Source: Mycobacterium helveticum
GTDB lineage: Bacteria; Actinomycetota; Actinomycetes; Mycobacteriales; Mycobacteriaceae
NCBI RefSeq assembly: GCF_007714205.1
Contig: NZ_VMQU01000037.1
Coordinates: 1 to 44,131 of the forward strand
DNA: 44,131 bases
Direction of reading: 5' to 3'
The notes under the pieces: generated by a model
The model's database searches: none
The model's input: only the letters and a program-made list of their open reading frames with translations
Told to the model about the DNA's origin: nothing
In this document: positions 18,279 to 28,302 of the stretch, in pieces
Position numbering within the stretch: the stretch's first letter is position 1
Layout: each line of letters begins with the position of its first letter
Translations under genes and position numbers: made by a program

Positions 18279-18842
18279 GTGGCATCGACCGCCGACTTCA
18301 AGAACGGACTGGTGCTGGCGATCGACGGCCAGCTGTGGCAGATCGTCGAGTTCCAGCACGTCAAACCCGGCAAGGGGCCGGCCTTCGTGCGCACCAAGCT
18401 GAAGAACGTGGTCTCGGGCAAGGTCGTCGACAAGACCTACAACGCCGGCGTGAAGGTGGAGACCGCGACCGTCGACCGGCGCGACACCACCTATCTGTAC
18501 CGCGACGGCTCGGACTTCGTGTTCATGGACAGCCAGGACTACGAGCAGCACCCGCTGCCCGAGTCGCTGGTCGGCGGTGCCGCGAATTTCCTGCTCGAGG
18601 GCATGCCGGTGCAGATCGCGTTCCACAACGGCGCCGCGCTCTACCTCGAGCTGCCGGTGACCGTCGAGCTCGAGGTCACCCACACCGAGCCGGGCCTGCA
18701 GGGCGACCGCTCCAGCGCCGGCACCAAGCCGGCCACGCTGGAAACCGGGGCCGAGATCCAGGTGCCGCTGTTCATCAACACCGGCGACAAGCTGAAGGTC
18801 GATTCCCGCGACGGCAGCTACCTGGGGCGCGTCAACGCGTGA
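18279..18842 (+). CDS. efp: Translation elongation factor P
   Basis: EF-P relieves ribosome stalling at polyproline. The 187-residue protein has the KOW-like N-terminal domain with the tip loop KPGKGPAF and the two OB domains ending [18 protein letters not shown], full length. GTG 18279 is preceded by AGGAG (18263-18267). Its former upstream neighbour pepQ is now 5.3 kb away with the element between, so transcription must come from read-through or a promoter in the element's right end; TATCTT at 18182 is only a weak candidate. The stop overlaps nusB by 4 nt. Confidence 0.96.
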   Translation: MASTADFKNGLVLAIDGQLWQIVEFQHVKPGKGPAFVRTKLKNVVSGKVVDKTYNAGVKVETATVDRRDTTYLYRDGSDFVFMDSQDYEQHPLPESLVGGAANFLLEGMPVQIAFHNGAALYLELPVTVELEVTHTEPGLQGDRSSAGTKPATLETGAEIQVPLFINTGDKLKVDSRDGSYLGRVNA

Positions 18843-19321
18843 GCAAACCCGCGCGCCCCGTCAAAGGACGCCACCATGCCCGCAAACGCGCCGTCGACCT
18901 GCTGTTCGAGGCCGAGGCCCGCGGGCTGAGCCCCGGGGAGGCCGTCGAGGTGCGCACCGCGCTGGCCGAGGCGCAGCCCGATGTCGCGCCGCTGCACCCC
19001 TACACGGTGACGGTGGCGCGCGGGGTCGGCGAGAACAGCGCGCACATCGACGACCTGATCAGTTCGCACCTGCAGGGCTGGACGCTGGACCGGTTGCCGG
19101 CGGTGGACCGGGCGATCCTGCGGGTTGCGGTGTGGGAGCTGCTCTACGCCGACGACGTGCCCGAGCCGGTCGCCGTCGACGAGGCCGTACAGCTGGCCAA
19201 GGAGCTGTCCACCGACGAGTCGCCGGGCTTCCTCAACGGCGTGCTGGGTCACGTGATGCTGGTGACGCCGCAGATCCGGGCTGCGGCCCAGGCCGTCCGC
19301 AGCCGGGCGCCCGACTCGTGA
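18839..19321 (+). CDS. nusB: Transcription antitermination factor NusB
   Basis: All-helical factor that with NusE binds boxA RNA in rRNA antitermination. 160 residues; [19 protein letters not shown] at the N-terminus and the C-terminal [15 protein letters not shown] ... [22 protein letters not shown] signature are intact. GTG 18839 overlaps the efp stop (GTGA), so the efp-nusB pair is coupled. Confidence 0.96.
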   Translation: MSKPARPVKGRHHARKRAVDLLFEAEARGLSPGEAVEVRTALAEAQPDVAPLHPYTVTVARGVGENSAHIDDLISSHLQGWTLDRLPAVDRAILRVAVWELLYADDVPEPVAVDEAVQLAKELSTDESPGFLNGVLGHVMLVTPQIRAAAQAVRSRAPDS

Positions 19322-19391
19322 GCCGGCCGGAGTTGCCGTTGTGGCCGAAGTCGCCGTCGTGATCATGGGGCACCAAAGGACAGGTGAGGTT

Positions 19392-22202
19392 ATGAGTGGA
19401 CACTGGGGCCGGCCGCGACGACTGCACGTGTCCGCGCTGGCGGCGGTGGCCAACCCGTCGTACACGCGGCTGGACACCTGGAACCTGCTCGACGACGCGT
19501 GCCGCCACCTGGCCGAGGTCGACCTGAGCAAGCAGGACATCCACCACGAGGTGGCCAAGGTGCGGCGGCTGATGGACCGGCTGGCCGCCTACGAGCGGTA
19601 CTGGCTGTACCCGGGTGCGGCGAACCTGGCGACCTTCCGGGCCCACCTGGAGGCGCTGTCGACGGTGCGGCTCGCCGAGGAGGTGTCGCTGGCGGTGCGG
19701 CTACTGTCCGAATACGGCGACCGCGCAGGGCTTTTCGACACCGCGGCGTCGCTGGCCGAGCAGGAGCTGGTCGCCCAGGCCAAACAGCAACAGTTCTACA
19801 CCGTGCTGCTCGCCGACGATGCCCCGATGACGGCGCCCGACAGCCTGGTCGAGTGCCTGCGGGCGCTGCGCCGCCCCTCCGAAGAGATCCAGTACGAGCT
19901 GCTGGTGGTCGGCAGCATCGAGGACGCCATCACCGCGGTCGCGCTCAACGGCGAGATCCAGGTGGCGATCATCCGCGACGACCTGCCGCTGCGGTCCCGC
20001 GACCGGGTGCCGCTGATGACCACGCTGCTCGGTGGCGACGGGGACAACCCGACGACCAGCCAAACCCACGACTGGATCGAATGCGCCGAATGGATCCGGG
20101 AGCTGCGGCCGCACATCGACCTGTATCTGCTCACCGACGAGTCGATCGCCGCGGAGACCGACGACCCCGACATCTATGACCGCACGTTCTACCGGCTCAA
20201 CGACGTCACCGACCTGCACAGCACGGTGCTCGCGGGTTTGCGGAACCGTTTCGCCACACCGTTTTTCGACGCGCTGCGGGCGTACGCCGCGGCGCCGGTC
20301 GGCCAGTTCCACGCGCTGCCGGTCGCGCGGGGGGCCAGCATCTTCAATTCCAGGTCGCTGCAGGACATGGGCGAGTTCTACGGCCGCAACATCTTTATGG
20401 CCGAGACGTCCTCGACCTCGGGCGGTTTGGACTCGCTGCTGGACCCGCACGGCAACATCAAAGCGGCGATGGACAAGGCCGCCGTCACCTGGAACTCCAA
20501 CTGGACCTACTTCAGCACCAACGGGACGTCGACGGCCAACAAGATCGTCGTGCAGGCCCTGACCCGGCCGGGCGACATCGTGCTCATCGACCGCAACTGC
20601 CACAAGTCCCACCACTACGGCCTGGTGCTGGCCGGGGCCTACCCGCTGTACCTGGACGCCTATCCGTTGCCGCAGTACGCGATCTACGGGGCGGTGTCAC
20701 TGCACACGATCAAGAAGACGCTGCTGGACCTCGAGGCCGCCGGGCAGCTGCACCGGGTGCGCATGCTGCTGCTGACCAACTGCACCTTCGACGGCGTCGT
20801 CTACAACCCCCGGCGGGTGATGGAGGAGGTGCTGGCGATCAAGCCCGACATCTGCTTCCTGTGGGACGAGGCGTGGTACGCGTTCGCCACCGCGGTGCCG
20901 TGGGCGCGGCAGCGCACCGCGATGATCGCGGCCGAGCGCCTCGAACAGATGCTGGCATCACCGGAATACGCGGGCGAGTACCGGCGGTGGAGCGCCGAGA
21001 TGGACGGGGTGGACCGCTCGGAGTGGGTGACCCGCCGGCTGCTGCCCGATCCCGCCCGCGCCCGGGTCCGGGTGTACGCGACGCATTCCACGCACAAGTC
21101 GCTGTCGGCGTTCCGGCAGTCGTCGATGATCCACGTGCGCGACCAGGACTTCAAGGCGCTGACCCGCGACGCGTTCGACGAGGCGTTTTTGACCCACACC
21201 TCGACGTCGCCGAACCAGCAGCTGCTGGCGTCGCTGGACCTCGCGCGTCGGCAGGTCGACATCGAGGGGTTCGAACTGGTCCGGCACGTCTACAACATGG
21301 CGCTGGTCTTCCGCCACCGGGTCCGCAAGGATGCGCTGATCAGCCGCTGGTTGCGCATTCTGGACGAGTCCGACCTGGTGCCCGACGAGTTCCGCGCCTC
21401 GACGGTCAGCTCCTACCGGCAGGTGCGGCAGGGCGCGCTGGCCGAGTGGAACGAGGCGTGGCGCTCGGATCAGTTCGTGCTGGACCCGACGCGCGTCACG
21501 CTGTTCATCGGGCGGACCGGGATGAACGGCTACGACTTCCGCGAGAACATCCTGATGAAGCGGTTCGGTATCCAGATCAACAAGACCTCGATCAACAGCG
21601 TGCTGCTGATCTTCACCATCGGGGTCACCTGGTCGAGCGTGCACTACCTGCTCGACGTGCTGCGCCGGATCGCCTCGGACCTCGATCGCCGGCAGCTCGA
21701 GCGGGGCAAGGACGACCGCGCCCTGGCGGCCCGCCGCGTCGAGGAGATCACCGAGGACCTGCCGCACCTGCCCGACTTCAGCGAGTTCGACATCGCCTTC
21801 CGCCCCGTCGACGCGTGCTCGTTCGGCGACATGCGGTCGGCCTTCTACGCCGGCTACGAGGAGTCCGACCGCGAGCACGTGCTGATCGGCATGGCCGGGC
21901 GGCGGCTCGCCGAGGGCAAGAAGCTGGTCTCGACGACATTCGTGGTGCCCTACCCGCCGGGCTTCCCGGTGCTGGTGCCCGGCCAGGTGGTGTCCAAGGA
22001 GATCATCTACTTCCTCGCCCAGCTCGACGTCAAGGAGATTCACGGATACGACCCCGACCTCGGTCTGTCGGTGTTCACCGAGGCGGCGTTGGCGCGGATG
22101 GAGGCCCAGCGCAACGCGGCGACGGCCGCGGTGGGTTCCGCGTTGCCCGTCTTCGCGCTGCCCGCCGACGCCGGCGGCGGCTATCGCAGGATCTTGGCGT
22201 AG
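19392..22202 (+). CDS. PLP-dependent Orn/Lys/Arg decarboxylase-family protein (Rv2531c homologue)
   Basis: A 936-residue fold-type I PLP enzyme. An N-terminal helical extension and a receiver-like wing domain (LLADDAP..SLVECLRALRR) precede the catalytic core, where THSTHKS supplies the PLP lysine and LLTNCTFDGVVYN and FLWDEAWYAF contribute the cofactor site. The last quarter matches the decarboxylase C-terminal domain. Substrate is not evident from sequence; lysine, ornithine or arginine are possible. ATG 19392 is chosen because the family-like RRLHVSALAAVANPS follows closely; earlier in-frame GTG 19341 and ATG 19365 exist. Its 3' end overlaps the convergent GNAT gene by 22 nt. Confidence 0.85.
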   Translation: MSGHWGRPRRLHVSALAAVANPSYTRLDTWNLLDDACRHLAEVDLSKQDIHHEVAKVRRLMDRLAAYERYWLYPGAANLATFRAHLEALSTVRLAEEVSLAVRLLSEYGDRAGLFDTAASLAEQELVAQAKQQQFYTVLLADDAPMTAPDSLVECLRALRRPSEEIQYELLVVGSIEDAITAVALNGEIQVAIIRDDLPLRSRDRVPLMTTLLGGDGDNPTTSQTHDWIECAEWIRELRPHIDLYLLTDESIAAETDDPDIYDRTFYRLNDVTDLHSTVLAGLRNRFATPFFDALRAYAAAPVGQFHALPVARGASIFNSRSLQDMGEFYGRNIFMAETSSTSGGLDSLLDPHGNIKAAMDKAAVTWNSNWTYFSTNGTSTANKIVVQALTRPGDIVLIDRNCHKSHHYGLVLAGAYPLYLDAYPLPQYAIYGAVSLHTIKKTLLDLEAAGQLHRVRMLLLTNCTFDGVVYNPRRVMEEVLAIKPDICFLWDEAWYAFATAVPWARQRTAMIAAERLEQMLASPEYAGEYRRWSAEMDGVDRSEWVTRRLLPDPARARVRVYATHSTHKSLSAFRQSSMIHVRDQDFKALTRDAFDEAFLTHTSTSPNQQLLASLDLARRQVDIEGFELVRHVYNMALVFRHRVRKDALISRWLRILDESDLVPDEFRASTVSSYRQVRQGALAEWNEAWRSDQFVLDPTRVTLFIGRTGMNGYDFRENILMKRFGIQINKTSINSVLLIFTIGVTWSSVHYLLDVLRRIASDLDRRQLERGKDDRALAARRVEEITEDLPHLPDFSEFDIAFRPVDACSFGDMRSAFYAGYEESDREHVLIGMAGRRLAEGKKLVSTTFVVPYPPGFPVLVPGQVVSKEIIYFLAQLDVKEIHGYDPDLGLSVFTEAALARMEAQRNAATAAVGSALPVFALPADAGGGYRRILA

Positions 22203-22720
22203 AGCAGGCTGTCCTGCGGCTCGGGACCCATGGTGGGGTAGACGACGTGACGGGCGAGCCGGCCCTCCAGGAAGAAACCGGCGCGCTCGAGCAGGCGGGT
22301 GGACCGCCGGTTGTCGGGACTGCAGGTGGCCCACACCCGATAGAGCTGCCGGTCGGATTCCAGCGCGTGCAGCATCATGTCGAGCGCCTCGGACAGCAAA
22401 CCCTTGCCCCACCACCGTTTGCCGAGGCAGTAACCGATCTCCACCGAGTGCGGGGCGCTCCGCCGGCAGCTGAGCATCCCGACGACCTCGCCGCTGTGCC
22501 GCAGCTCGATGACCCAGGTCCGCTCGTCGTCGCCGACGTTGAGCTTCTCGGTGATCACCCGCCGGGTCGCCGCCACGTCGGGGTGGGGCGCCCACAGCAG
22601 ATACCGGGTGACCTCGGGATCGCGGGCGACCCGCTGGAAGAGGGCGCCCGCGTCGTCGAGGACGGGCAGCCGCAGCACCAGGCGGGGCCCGGCGATGCGG
22701 TCAGGTGGGTAGCCGGGCAT
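22181..22720 (-). CDS. GNAT-family N-acetyltransferase (RimJ/RimL-like)
   Basis: A 179-residue acetyltransferase. The RimJ/RimL-like features are TERLVLR-type RLVLRLPVLDD at the start, IGYCLGKRWWGKGLLSEAL (acetyl-CoA pyrophosphate loop) and ATCSPDNRRSTRLLERAGF. The acceptor substrate is unknown. It begins 3 nt after the serine-hydrolase stop, the last gene of a three-gene minus-strand operon. Confidence 0.85.
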   Translation of the reverse strand: MPGYPPDRIAGPRLVLRLPVLDDAGALFQRVARDPEVTRYLLWAPHPDVAATRRVITEKLNVGDDERTWVIELRHSGEVVGMLSCRRSAPHSVEIGYCLGKRWWGKGLLSEALDMMLHALESDRQLYRVWATCSPDNRRSTRLLERAGFFLEGRLARHVVYPTMGPEPQDSLLYAKILR

Positions 22721-22723
22721 CGC

Positions 22724-23932
22724 TCACAGGCCGAGCGCTCGATAGGTGCGACGGACGAATTTAGGCTGCGCCGTGCGCAGTTGGGCCAGCGACGTGTTGC
22801 CCGCGACGGCGGTGGCGGCGTCGGCGGTCAGGTCGGGCATGTTCTGGATCAGGTACAGCAGGACCAGGTCGTCGGCCGCCGGGTCGGCCTGCCACCAGGT
22901 GCCGTAGGCGCCGGGCCAGCTGAACGTGCCCAGCCCGCCCGGCCCGAACAGCGGGGCGGAGCGTGCCGGATCGGTCACCACCGACAGGTTCAGCCCGAAT
23001 CCGCGGCCGACCCAGTACGGCGCTCCCAGGAAGTTGTGGCGCTTCTGCTCGGGGGTGAGCCGGTCGGTGCGCATGAGCCGCGCCGATTCCGCGGAGAGCA
23101 CGCGCACGCCGTCGACGGTCCCGTCGCCGAGCAGCATCCGCACGAACCGCAGGTAGTCGCCGGCGGTTGACCACAACCCGCCGCCGGCATTGCAGAACGA
23201 CGGCGGTTTGATGTGCGGGGTCCCCATCACGTCGTGGCGCAGCGCGCCCCGCTCGTCGATCCGGTACATCGTCGCGGCGCGCCGCCGCGCTTCCTCGGTG
23301 ACGAAGAACCCCGTGTCGGTCATGCCCGCCGGCCCCAGCACCCGTTCGTCGAGCACCTGGTGGAACGGTTTGCCCTCGACGCGGGAGGCGATGACCCCCA
23401 GCAGGTCGATGGAGTGGCTGTAGGTGACCCGCTCTCCGGGTTGGTGCACCAGCGGCAGTTTGGCCAGCTCGGTCAGCCACGCGTCGGGCCCCTGGTTGAA
23501 CGGCAGCCGCACGTAGGCCCGCGAGATCGGCCCGGACACCGAGAAGCCGTAGGCCAGGCCGCTGGTGTGGGTGAGCAGGTCCTCGATCAGGATGGCGCGC
23601 TGCGCCGGATGCGTGCGGTCCAGCGGGCCGCGCGGGTCGTCGAGCACCCGCACGTCGGCCAGCTCCGGCGCCCAGCGCGCGATCGGGTCTTTGAGCGTCA
23701 GCCTGCCCTCGTCGACCAGGCTCATCACCGCGGCGACGGTGACGGGTTTGGTCATCGACGCGATGCGGAACAGGGTGTCCTGCCGCATCGGCAGCCCCGC
23801 GTCGACGTCACGGTAGCCGATCTCGTTGATCTGCAGCACTTTTCCGCGCTGCCAGACCAGCGTCACCGCGCCGGAGAGCAGCCCTGCGTCGCACACCTCG
23901 CGGATGGAGGCCGCGTTGCCCAGCAGGTTCAC
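22724..23932 (-). CDS. Serine hydrolase, class C beta-lactamase/esterase family
   Basis: A 402-residue protein of the beta-lactamase-related (PBP4*/EstB) family; in mycobacteria such proteins are annotated as lipases or esterases (LipP/LipL-like). The nucleophile motif SMTK and the YSH tyrosine motif (GERVTYSHS) are present, with THTSGL between. No signal peptide is visible, so it is probably cytoplasmic. GTG 23932 overlaps the methyltransferase stop by 4 nt and gives the usual length; the open frame upstream is a shadow. Confidence 0.82.
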   Translation of the reverse strand: MNLLGNAASIREVCDAGLLSGAVTLVWQRGKVLQINEIGYRDVDAGLPMRQDTLFRIASMTKPVTVAAVMSLVDEGRLTLKDPIARWAPELADVRVLDDPRGPLDRTHPAQRAILIEDLLTHTSGLAYGFSVSGPISRAYVRLPFNQGPDAWLTELAKLPLVHQPGERVTYSHSIDLLGVIASRVEGKPFHQVLDERVLGPAGMTDTGFFVTEEARRRAATMYRIDERGALRHDVMGTPHIKPPSFCNAGGGLWSTAGDYLRFVRMLLGDGTVDGVRVLSAESARLMRTDRLTPEQKRHNFLGAPYWVGRGFGLNLSVVTDPARSAPLFGPGGLGTFSWPGAYGTWWQADPAADDLVLLYLIQNMPDLTADAATAVAGNTSLAQLRTAQPKFVRRTYRALGL

Positions 23933-24600
23933 GAGCGCCGCTGCGCGCGCACGTACCAGTACGACATCTCGACCCGCGCGCCGTCGTGTTCGCGGCGCAT
24001 CGTGGCGGGTTCCAGGGACTGGATGTCCCAGCCCCCGCCGCCGAGGACGTCGCGCAGCGTCTGCTCGGAGACCATCGGGCGCGGCCATTGGTCGTCGACG
24101 GGGTTGGCGTCGGAGAAGCAACTGATCAGCAGCGTGGCCCCGGGCCGGGTCGCGCGGTGCACCGCGGCGGCGTAGCGGCGTTTGCCGTCGTCGTCGAGGC
24201 AGTGGAACATGCCGCTGTCGACGACGGTGTCGAAGGCGCCGGTGTAGCCGTCGAGCCGGGTGGCGTCGGCCACCGCGAACCGCACGTCGACTCCTGCGTC
24301 GGCGGCCCGCCGCTCGGCGGTGATCAGCGCGGTCGGGGAGATGTCCAGCCCGGTCACCCGGTGGCCGTTCTTGGCCAGATAGACGGCGTTGTCGCCGAGC
24401 CCGCAGCCGATGTCGACGACGTCGCCGTGCACCCAGCCGCGGTCGTGCCAGGCGATGACGTTGTCCTTGGGCGCCTTGGTGTCCCACGGCGGGGTGGGCA
24501 TCGGCGGGATGCCCTCGCCGGGGCTCTCGCCGCGGTAGAGCGCGTCGAAGTCCATGCGCTGCAACCCCGAGAAACCCGGCGATGAATTCGAGTCCGTCAT
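23929..24600 (-). CDS. Class I SAM-dependent methyltransferase
   Basis: A 223-residue Rossmann-fold methyltransferase. SAM-binding motif I is VVDIGCGLGDNAVYLA, followed by TGLDISPTAL (acidic ribose-binding residue), VADATRLD and FDTVVDSGMFHCL. The overall pattern resembles thiopurine-methyltransferase-like and mycobacterial Rv0560c-type small-molecule methyltransferases; substrate unknown. ATG 24600 (MTDSNS) is first in the operon methyltransferase-hydrolase-GNAT, with TATAGG 9 nt upstream on the same strand. Confidence 0.82.
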   Translation of the reverse strand: MTDSNSSPGFSGLQRMDFDALYRGESPGEGIPPMPTPPWDTKAPKDNVIAWHDRGWVHGDVVDIGCGLGDNAVYLAKNGHRVTGLDISPTALITAERRAADAGVDVRFAVADATRLDGYTGAFDTVVDSGMFHCLDDDGKRRYAAAVHRATRPGATLLISCFSDANPVDDQWPRPMVSEQTLRDVLGGGGWDIQSLEPATMRREHDGARVEMSYWYVRAQRRS

Positions 24601-24954
24601 TTGTGCCACCCTATAGTTCGGCCGCTGTGGTCTGCGCGGAGCACGCGCGCTGAGGTGGTGATGTCGCCGCGGGCGGTGCCGTACCGCGCCCAGGTGCGGC
24701 AAGGCCGCACCGGTGGCCGAAACAGCTTGCCACTGCCCGGTTGCATGTTTCGATCCGCGCGCCATCCCGGCCGTCGTCGATGCGTCCGGGGCGGTTCCCG
24801 GCCGATCAAAAAATATGCGAGCACGGCCGGCCGGACGATACGACACTGACCGCTGAGGTGCCTGTTGCTGGTGAGAATTGATTTTCGCAGACGCAACGCG
24901 ACGCGCCCCGATATCCTGCGGGCACTGTCGGGGCCCGCCGCTATCGTCTGCACC
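24601..24954. other. Divergent intergenic region between methyltransferase and SNF2 genes
   Basis: I see no convincing gene in these 354 nt. It contains CTATAG (24611-24616), usable as a -10 for the leftward methyltransferase, and a strong hairpin GTGCGGC-aag-GCCGCAC (24694-24710). TATCGT at 24942-24947 serves the rightward gene. Small open frames here are Arg/Ser/Pro-rich and lack ribosome-binding sites. Confidence 0.6.
24942..24947 (+). promoter_or_regulatory. -10 box of a leaderless promoter for the SNF2 gene
   Basis: TATCGT lies exactly 7 nt before ATG 24955 with no Shine-Dalgarno sequence, which also supports choosing that start rather than in-frame TTG 24865. Confidence 0.5.
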
Positions 24955-27900
24955 ATGGCCGCGTGTTTCGTTATCGATCCCGGTGATCTCGACCCGGACT
25001 TCGGTGCCACCACTGTCGCCCGCGGCGTGCGCTACGCCCGTCAAGGCCACGTCCGGGATGTGGTCTGGGACGGTGAGGCCGCGACGTTGAGCGGCTCCTG
25101 CGCGGGCTCTGGCGACCGCGACTACTGGGTCGAGGTGGGCCTTGAGGAATTCGACGACGGCTTCGGGATCGCCTGGGCGGACTGCTCGTGCCCGGTCGGC
25201 GCCTTCTGCAAGCACGCCGTCGCGCTGCTGTTGACCGCCGCCGGCGTCGCGACCCGTCCCGACCCCGAGCCGGGGCGTTGGCGGGCGGTGCTCTCCGAGC
25301 TGCTCGGCGAAATGTCGGCCCCGGTGGCGAGCACCGGCGGGTCACCGATCGGGTTGCAGTTCGCGCTCATGCCGCCCACCCGGTACCGGCCCGGTGAGGC
25401 TGTCGCACTGCGCCCGGTGACGATCGGCAAACGCGGAACCTGGATCAAGCGCGGGCTGAGCTGGCAGCGGTTGATGTACGACAGCGCATCGGGGCAGTTC
25501 AACCGTCGCCAGTACGACGCCATTCGGGGGCTTGCGGTAGAGGCGCAGCGGTCCGGCCTGATGTATGCCGGCGACGGCTGGCTGCTCAACGGCACTTCCG
25601 CGGCGTTGTGGCCGAAGCTCATAGACGCCGAGGACGCCGGGGTGGCGATGGTCGCTGACAAATCCAGTGGCTTGACCGCTGTCGAATTCATCAAGAACGC
25701 CCAGCTGCGACTCGATTTCACCGCGAGCTCTGCAGGGGGCGCAACCGCATCCGTCGCACTGATCCTCGACGGTGAGAAGTACGGGCCGGCCGGCGCTGGT
25801 CTGATCGGGCGGACCACGCCGCACGGTGTGTACACGGTCAGCGAGGGGGTGTTGCGGCTGGGCGCCTTCGACCCGGTTCCCGGCCGCGCGCTGCTCGAAC
25901 TCGTCGGCCGCGACGAGCGGTTGCACATCCCCGCCGCGGACGTCGACGAGTTCTCGCTGACGATCCTGCCGCAGCTGACCGCCAGCATGCCGGTCGAGGT
26001 CGAAGAGGGACTGTTCGCCCCGCCCGTCATCGTCGGGCCGATGCCGGTTCTGACCGTCACGATGGCCGGCACCGGCGCCTGCGCGTACTGGAGCACCCGC
26101 TACGAAGTCGACGACAAACACCACGACTTCGCCCCCGACTCGCCACCGGAGCTCAGCGTCTACCGCGACGCTGCGGCCGAAGAGGTCGCCTGGCAACGCA
26201 TCGCGCCGACGCTGCGCGCCGTCGCTGCGGCGTCGCGTACCTGGAAACATCAGGCTGAGCGCCAGATCCGTCGGCGAATGGAGCGGATTCTGGACTCCGC
26301 GGTCATCGCCGAGTTGAACGCCATCCGCAACGCCGAGGACGCCGACGCCGCAACCGGCGCGGCATCACTGACGACATTGCGCTCAGCAGTCGACCTGACC
26401 GCCGCGGAGGCGGCGGTGCTGTGCGGCGAGGTGTTGGCCGAACTGGACGCTCACGACGCCCTGACAATCGAGATCGATGACGGTGCACCGGACTTCCGCG
26501 CGTCATCCTCCGGGCCGAGTCTGGAGTTCGGCAGCGCCGACGGCGAGCCGATACGCAACGATTGGTTCGATCTGAACATCAGTGTGCTGGTGGACGGACA
26601 CAGCGTTGCGCTGCCGGATGTCATCAGCGAAATAGCTTCGGGTGCAACGCATATGCTGCTACCGACCGGAGTCTATTTCCGGCTCGACACACCGGAGCTG
26701 CTGCGGTTGCGCCAGTTGCTCGACGAGGCCCGCGCGCTCGGCGAGATCGACGCCGGCAAGGTGAACGCGAAATCGCTCAACGCCACCTTGTGGGAAGAGC
26801 TTCTCGCTTTGGGGGTCGTCGACCAGCAGTTGGCTGCCTGGCGGAGTTCCCTGGCCCGGTTGGCCGCGGCGCGACCACCGGCGCGGATCGATGTGCCCCG
26901 CGCGCTGAAAGCGAACCTGCGCGACTATCAGCGCGACGGCCTGGATTGGCTGTCGTTCCTGTGGGACAACGGCCTCGGCGGGGTGTTGGCCGACGACATG
27001 GGTCTGGGCAAGACGGTGCAGACACTGGCCGTGATCGCCCGCGCCGCGGCCGCGGGTGCCGGTAAATTTCTTGTGGTCGCGCCCACCAGTGTGGTCGACA
27101 ACTGGCTGTCCGAGGTTCGGCGATTCACGCCCACGCTGAGCGCGGTTGCCGTCACCGCCACCGAGGCCCGGTCCGCTCGCCCACTCGCGGAGGTGGTGGA
27201 CACCGCCGATATCGTGGTGACGTCTTATGCGCTGCTGCGCATCGACTTCGAGGCATACACCGGAGTCGACTGGGCTGCGCTGATTCTCGACGAGGCTCAG
27301 TTCGTCAAAAATCACAACAGCAAGACGCACCAGTGCGCCCGCCGCCTTGAGGCCGGGTTCAAATTGGCCATCACCGGCACTCCGATGGAGAACAACCTGA
27401 TGGAGCTGTGGTCGCTACTGTCGCTCACGGTGCCCGGTTTGTTCCCGTCGCCCATGGCGTTCGCCGACTACTTCCGCAAGCCCATCGAGTCCGGTGCCAA
27501 CCGTGATCGTCTGCCGATCTTGCGGCGCCGAATCAAGCCGGTGATGTTGCGTCGCACCAAGACTCACGTCATCGCCGAACTACCGCCAAAGCAGGAGCAA
27601 GTCCTGGCCATCGATCTGGCCGCCAAGCACCGCAAGATCTACGACACCCGGCTGGCCCGAGAGCGTCAAAAGGTGCTGGGTCTGTTGGGCGAATGGGAGA
27701 AGAACCGGTTCCAGATCTTTCGGTCCCTGACCCTGTTGCGCCAGTTGAGTCTGCATCCCGGTCTGGTCGACCGAACCCACATCAACAGTGGCTCGGCGAA
27801 GATCGACTTTCTCGTCGAGCAACTGACCCAGTTGGTGTCCGAAGGGCACAGCGCACTGGTATTCAGCCAGTTCACCGGATTCCTGGGTATCCTGCGGTCG

Positions 27901-28302
27901 CATCTGGACTCCGCCGGCATCAGCTACAGCTATCTCGACGGGTCGGTGAGCGCCAAGAAACGTGCCGCGACCGTCACGCAATTCCGTGACGGGCACAACC
28001 CGGTGTTCCTGATCAGCCTGAAGGCGGGTGGATTCGGGCTCAACCTTACCGAGGCCGACTATTGTTTCGTCTGCGACCCGTGGTGGAGTCCGGCCGCCGA
28101 AGCCCAGGCCGTCGACCGTACCCACCGCATCGGCCAGACCCGTCCGGTCACCGTCTACCGGCTGGTGTCGCGGGCGACCATCGAAGAGAAGGTGGCGGCG
28201 CTGCAGCAGCGCAAGCGGGAACTCTTCACCGCCGTGGTCGACGAGGGTGACCTGTTCGGCGCGGCGATCACGGCGTCGGATATCCGGGAACTGCTCGGGT
28301 GA
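24955..28302 (+). CDS. SWIM zinc finger SNF2/RapA-type helicase
   Basis: A 1115-residue DEAD/SNF2 ATPase. Residues 70-92 form a SWIM zinc finger (CSCPVGAFCKH: C77, C79, C85, H87). A long bacterial SNF2-associated region follows, then the ATPase core from about residue 645: LRDYQRDGLDWLSFLWDNG, DDMGLGKTVQT (Walker A, about 680), LILDEAQFVKN (DEAQ, about 779), GTPMENNLMELWSLL, and helicase-C motifs ending HRIGQTRPVTVYRLV (about 1057). Bacterial members are thought to remodel DNA-protein or RNA polymerase complexes; M. tuberculosis HelZ is a relative. It stands alone between two minus-strand genes. Confidence 0.92.
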   Translation: MAACFVIDPGDLDPDFGATTVARGVRYARQGHVRDVVWDGEAATLSGSCAGSGDRDYWVEVGLEEFDDGFGIAWADCSCPVGAFCKHAVALLLTAAGVATRPDPEPGRWRAVLSELLGEMSAPVASTGGSPIGLQFALMPPTRYRPGEAVALRPVTIGKRGTWIKRGLSWQRLMYDSASGQFNRRQYDAIRGLAVEAQRSGLMYAGDGWLLNGTSAALWPKLIDAEDAGVAMVADKSSGLTAVEFIKNAQLRLDFTASSAGGATASVALILDGEKYGPAGAGLIGRTTPHGVYTVSEGVLRLGAFDPVPGRALLELVGRDERLHIPAADVDEFSLTILPQLTASMPVEVEEGLFAPPVIVGPMPVLTVTMAGTGACAYWSTRYEVDDKHHDFAPDSPPELSVYRDAAAEEVAWQRIAPTLRAVAAASRTWKHQAERQIRRRMERILDSAVIAELNAIRNAEDADAATGAASLTTLRSAVDLTAAEAAVLCGEVLAELDAHDALTIEIDDGAPDFRASSSGPSLEFGSADGEPIRNDWFDLNISVLVDGHSVALPDVISEIASGATHMLLPTGVYFRLDTPELLRLRQLLDEARALGEIDAGKVNAKSLNATLWEELLALGVVDQQLAAWRSSLARLAAARPPARIDVPRALKANLRDYQRDGLDWLSFLWDNGLGGVLADDMGLGKTVQTLAVIARAAAAGAGKFLVVAPTSVVDNWLSEVRRFTPTLSAVAVTATEARSARPLAEVVDTADIVVTSYALLRIDFEAYTGVDWAALILDEAQFVKNHNSKTHQCARRLEAGFKLAITGTPMENNLMELWSLLSLTVPGLFPSPMAFADYFRKPIESGANRDRLPILRRRIKPVMLRRTKTHVIAELPPKQEQVLAIDLAAKHRKIYDTRLARERQKVLGLLGEWEKNRFQIFRSLTLLRQLSLHPGLVDRTHINSGSAKIDFLVEQLTQLVSEGHSALVFSQFTGFLGILRSHLDSAGISYSYLDGSVSAKKRAATVTQFRDGHNPVFLISLKAGGFGLNLTEADYCFVCDPWWSPAAEAQAVDRTHRIGQTRPVTVYRLVSRATIEEKVAALQQRKRELFTAVVDEGDLFGAAITASDIRELLG

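Noticed and set aside
20861..23170. 769-residue plus-strand open frame over the decarboxylase and hydrolase genes
   Set aside because: Out-of-frame shadow of the decarboxylase gene running into the antisense of the GNAT and hydrolase genes.
24601..24849. 82-residue ORF between the methyltransferase and SNF2 genes
   Set aside because: TTG start without ribosome-binding site, Arg/Ser/Pro-rich composition, and it crosses a strong hairpin at 24694-24710.
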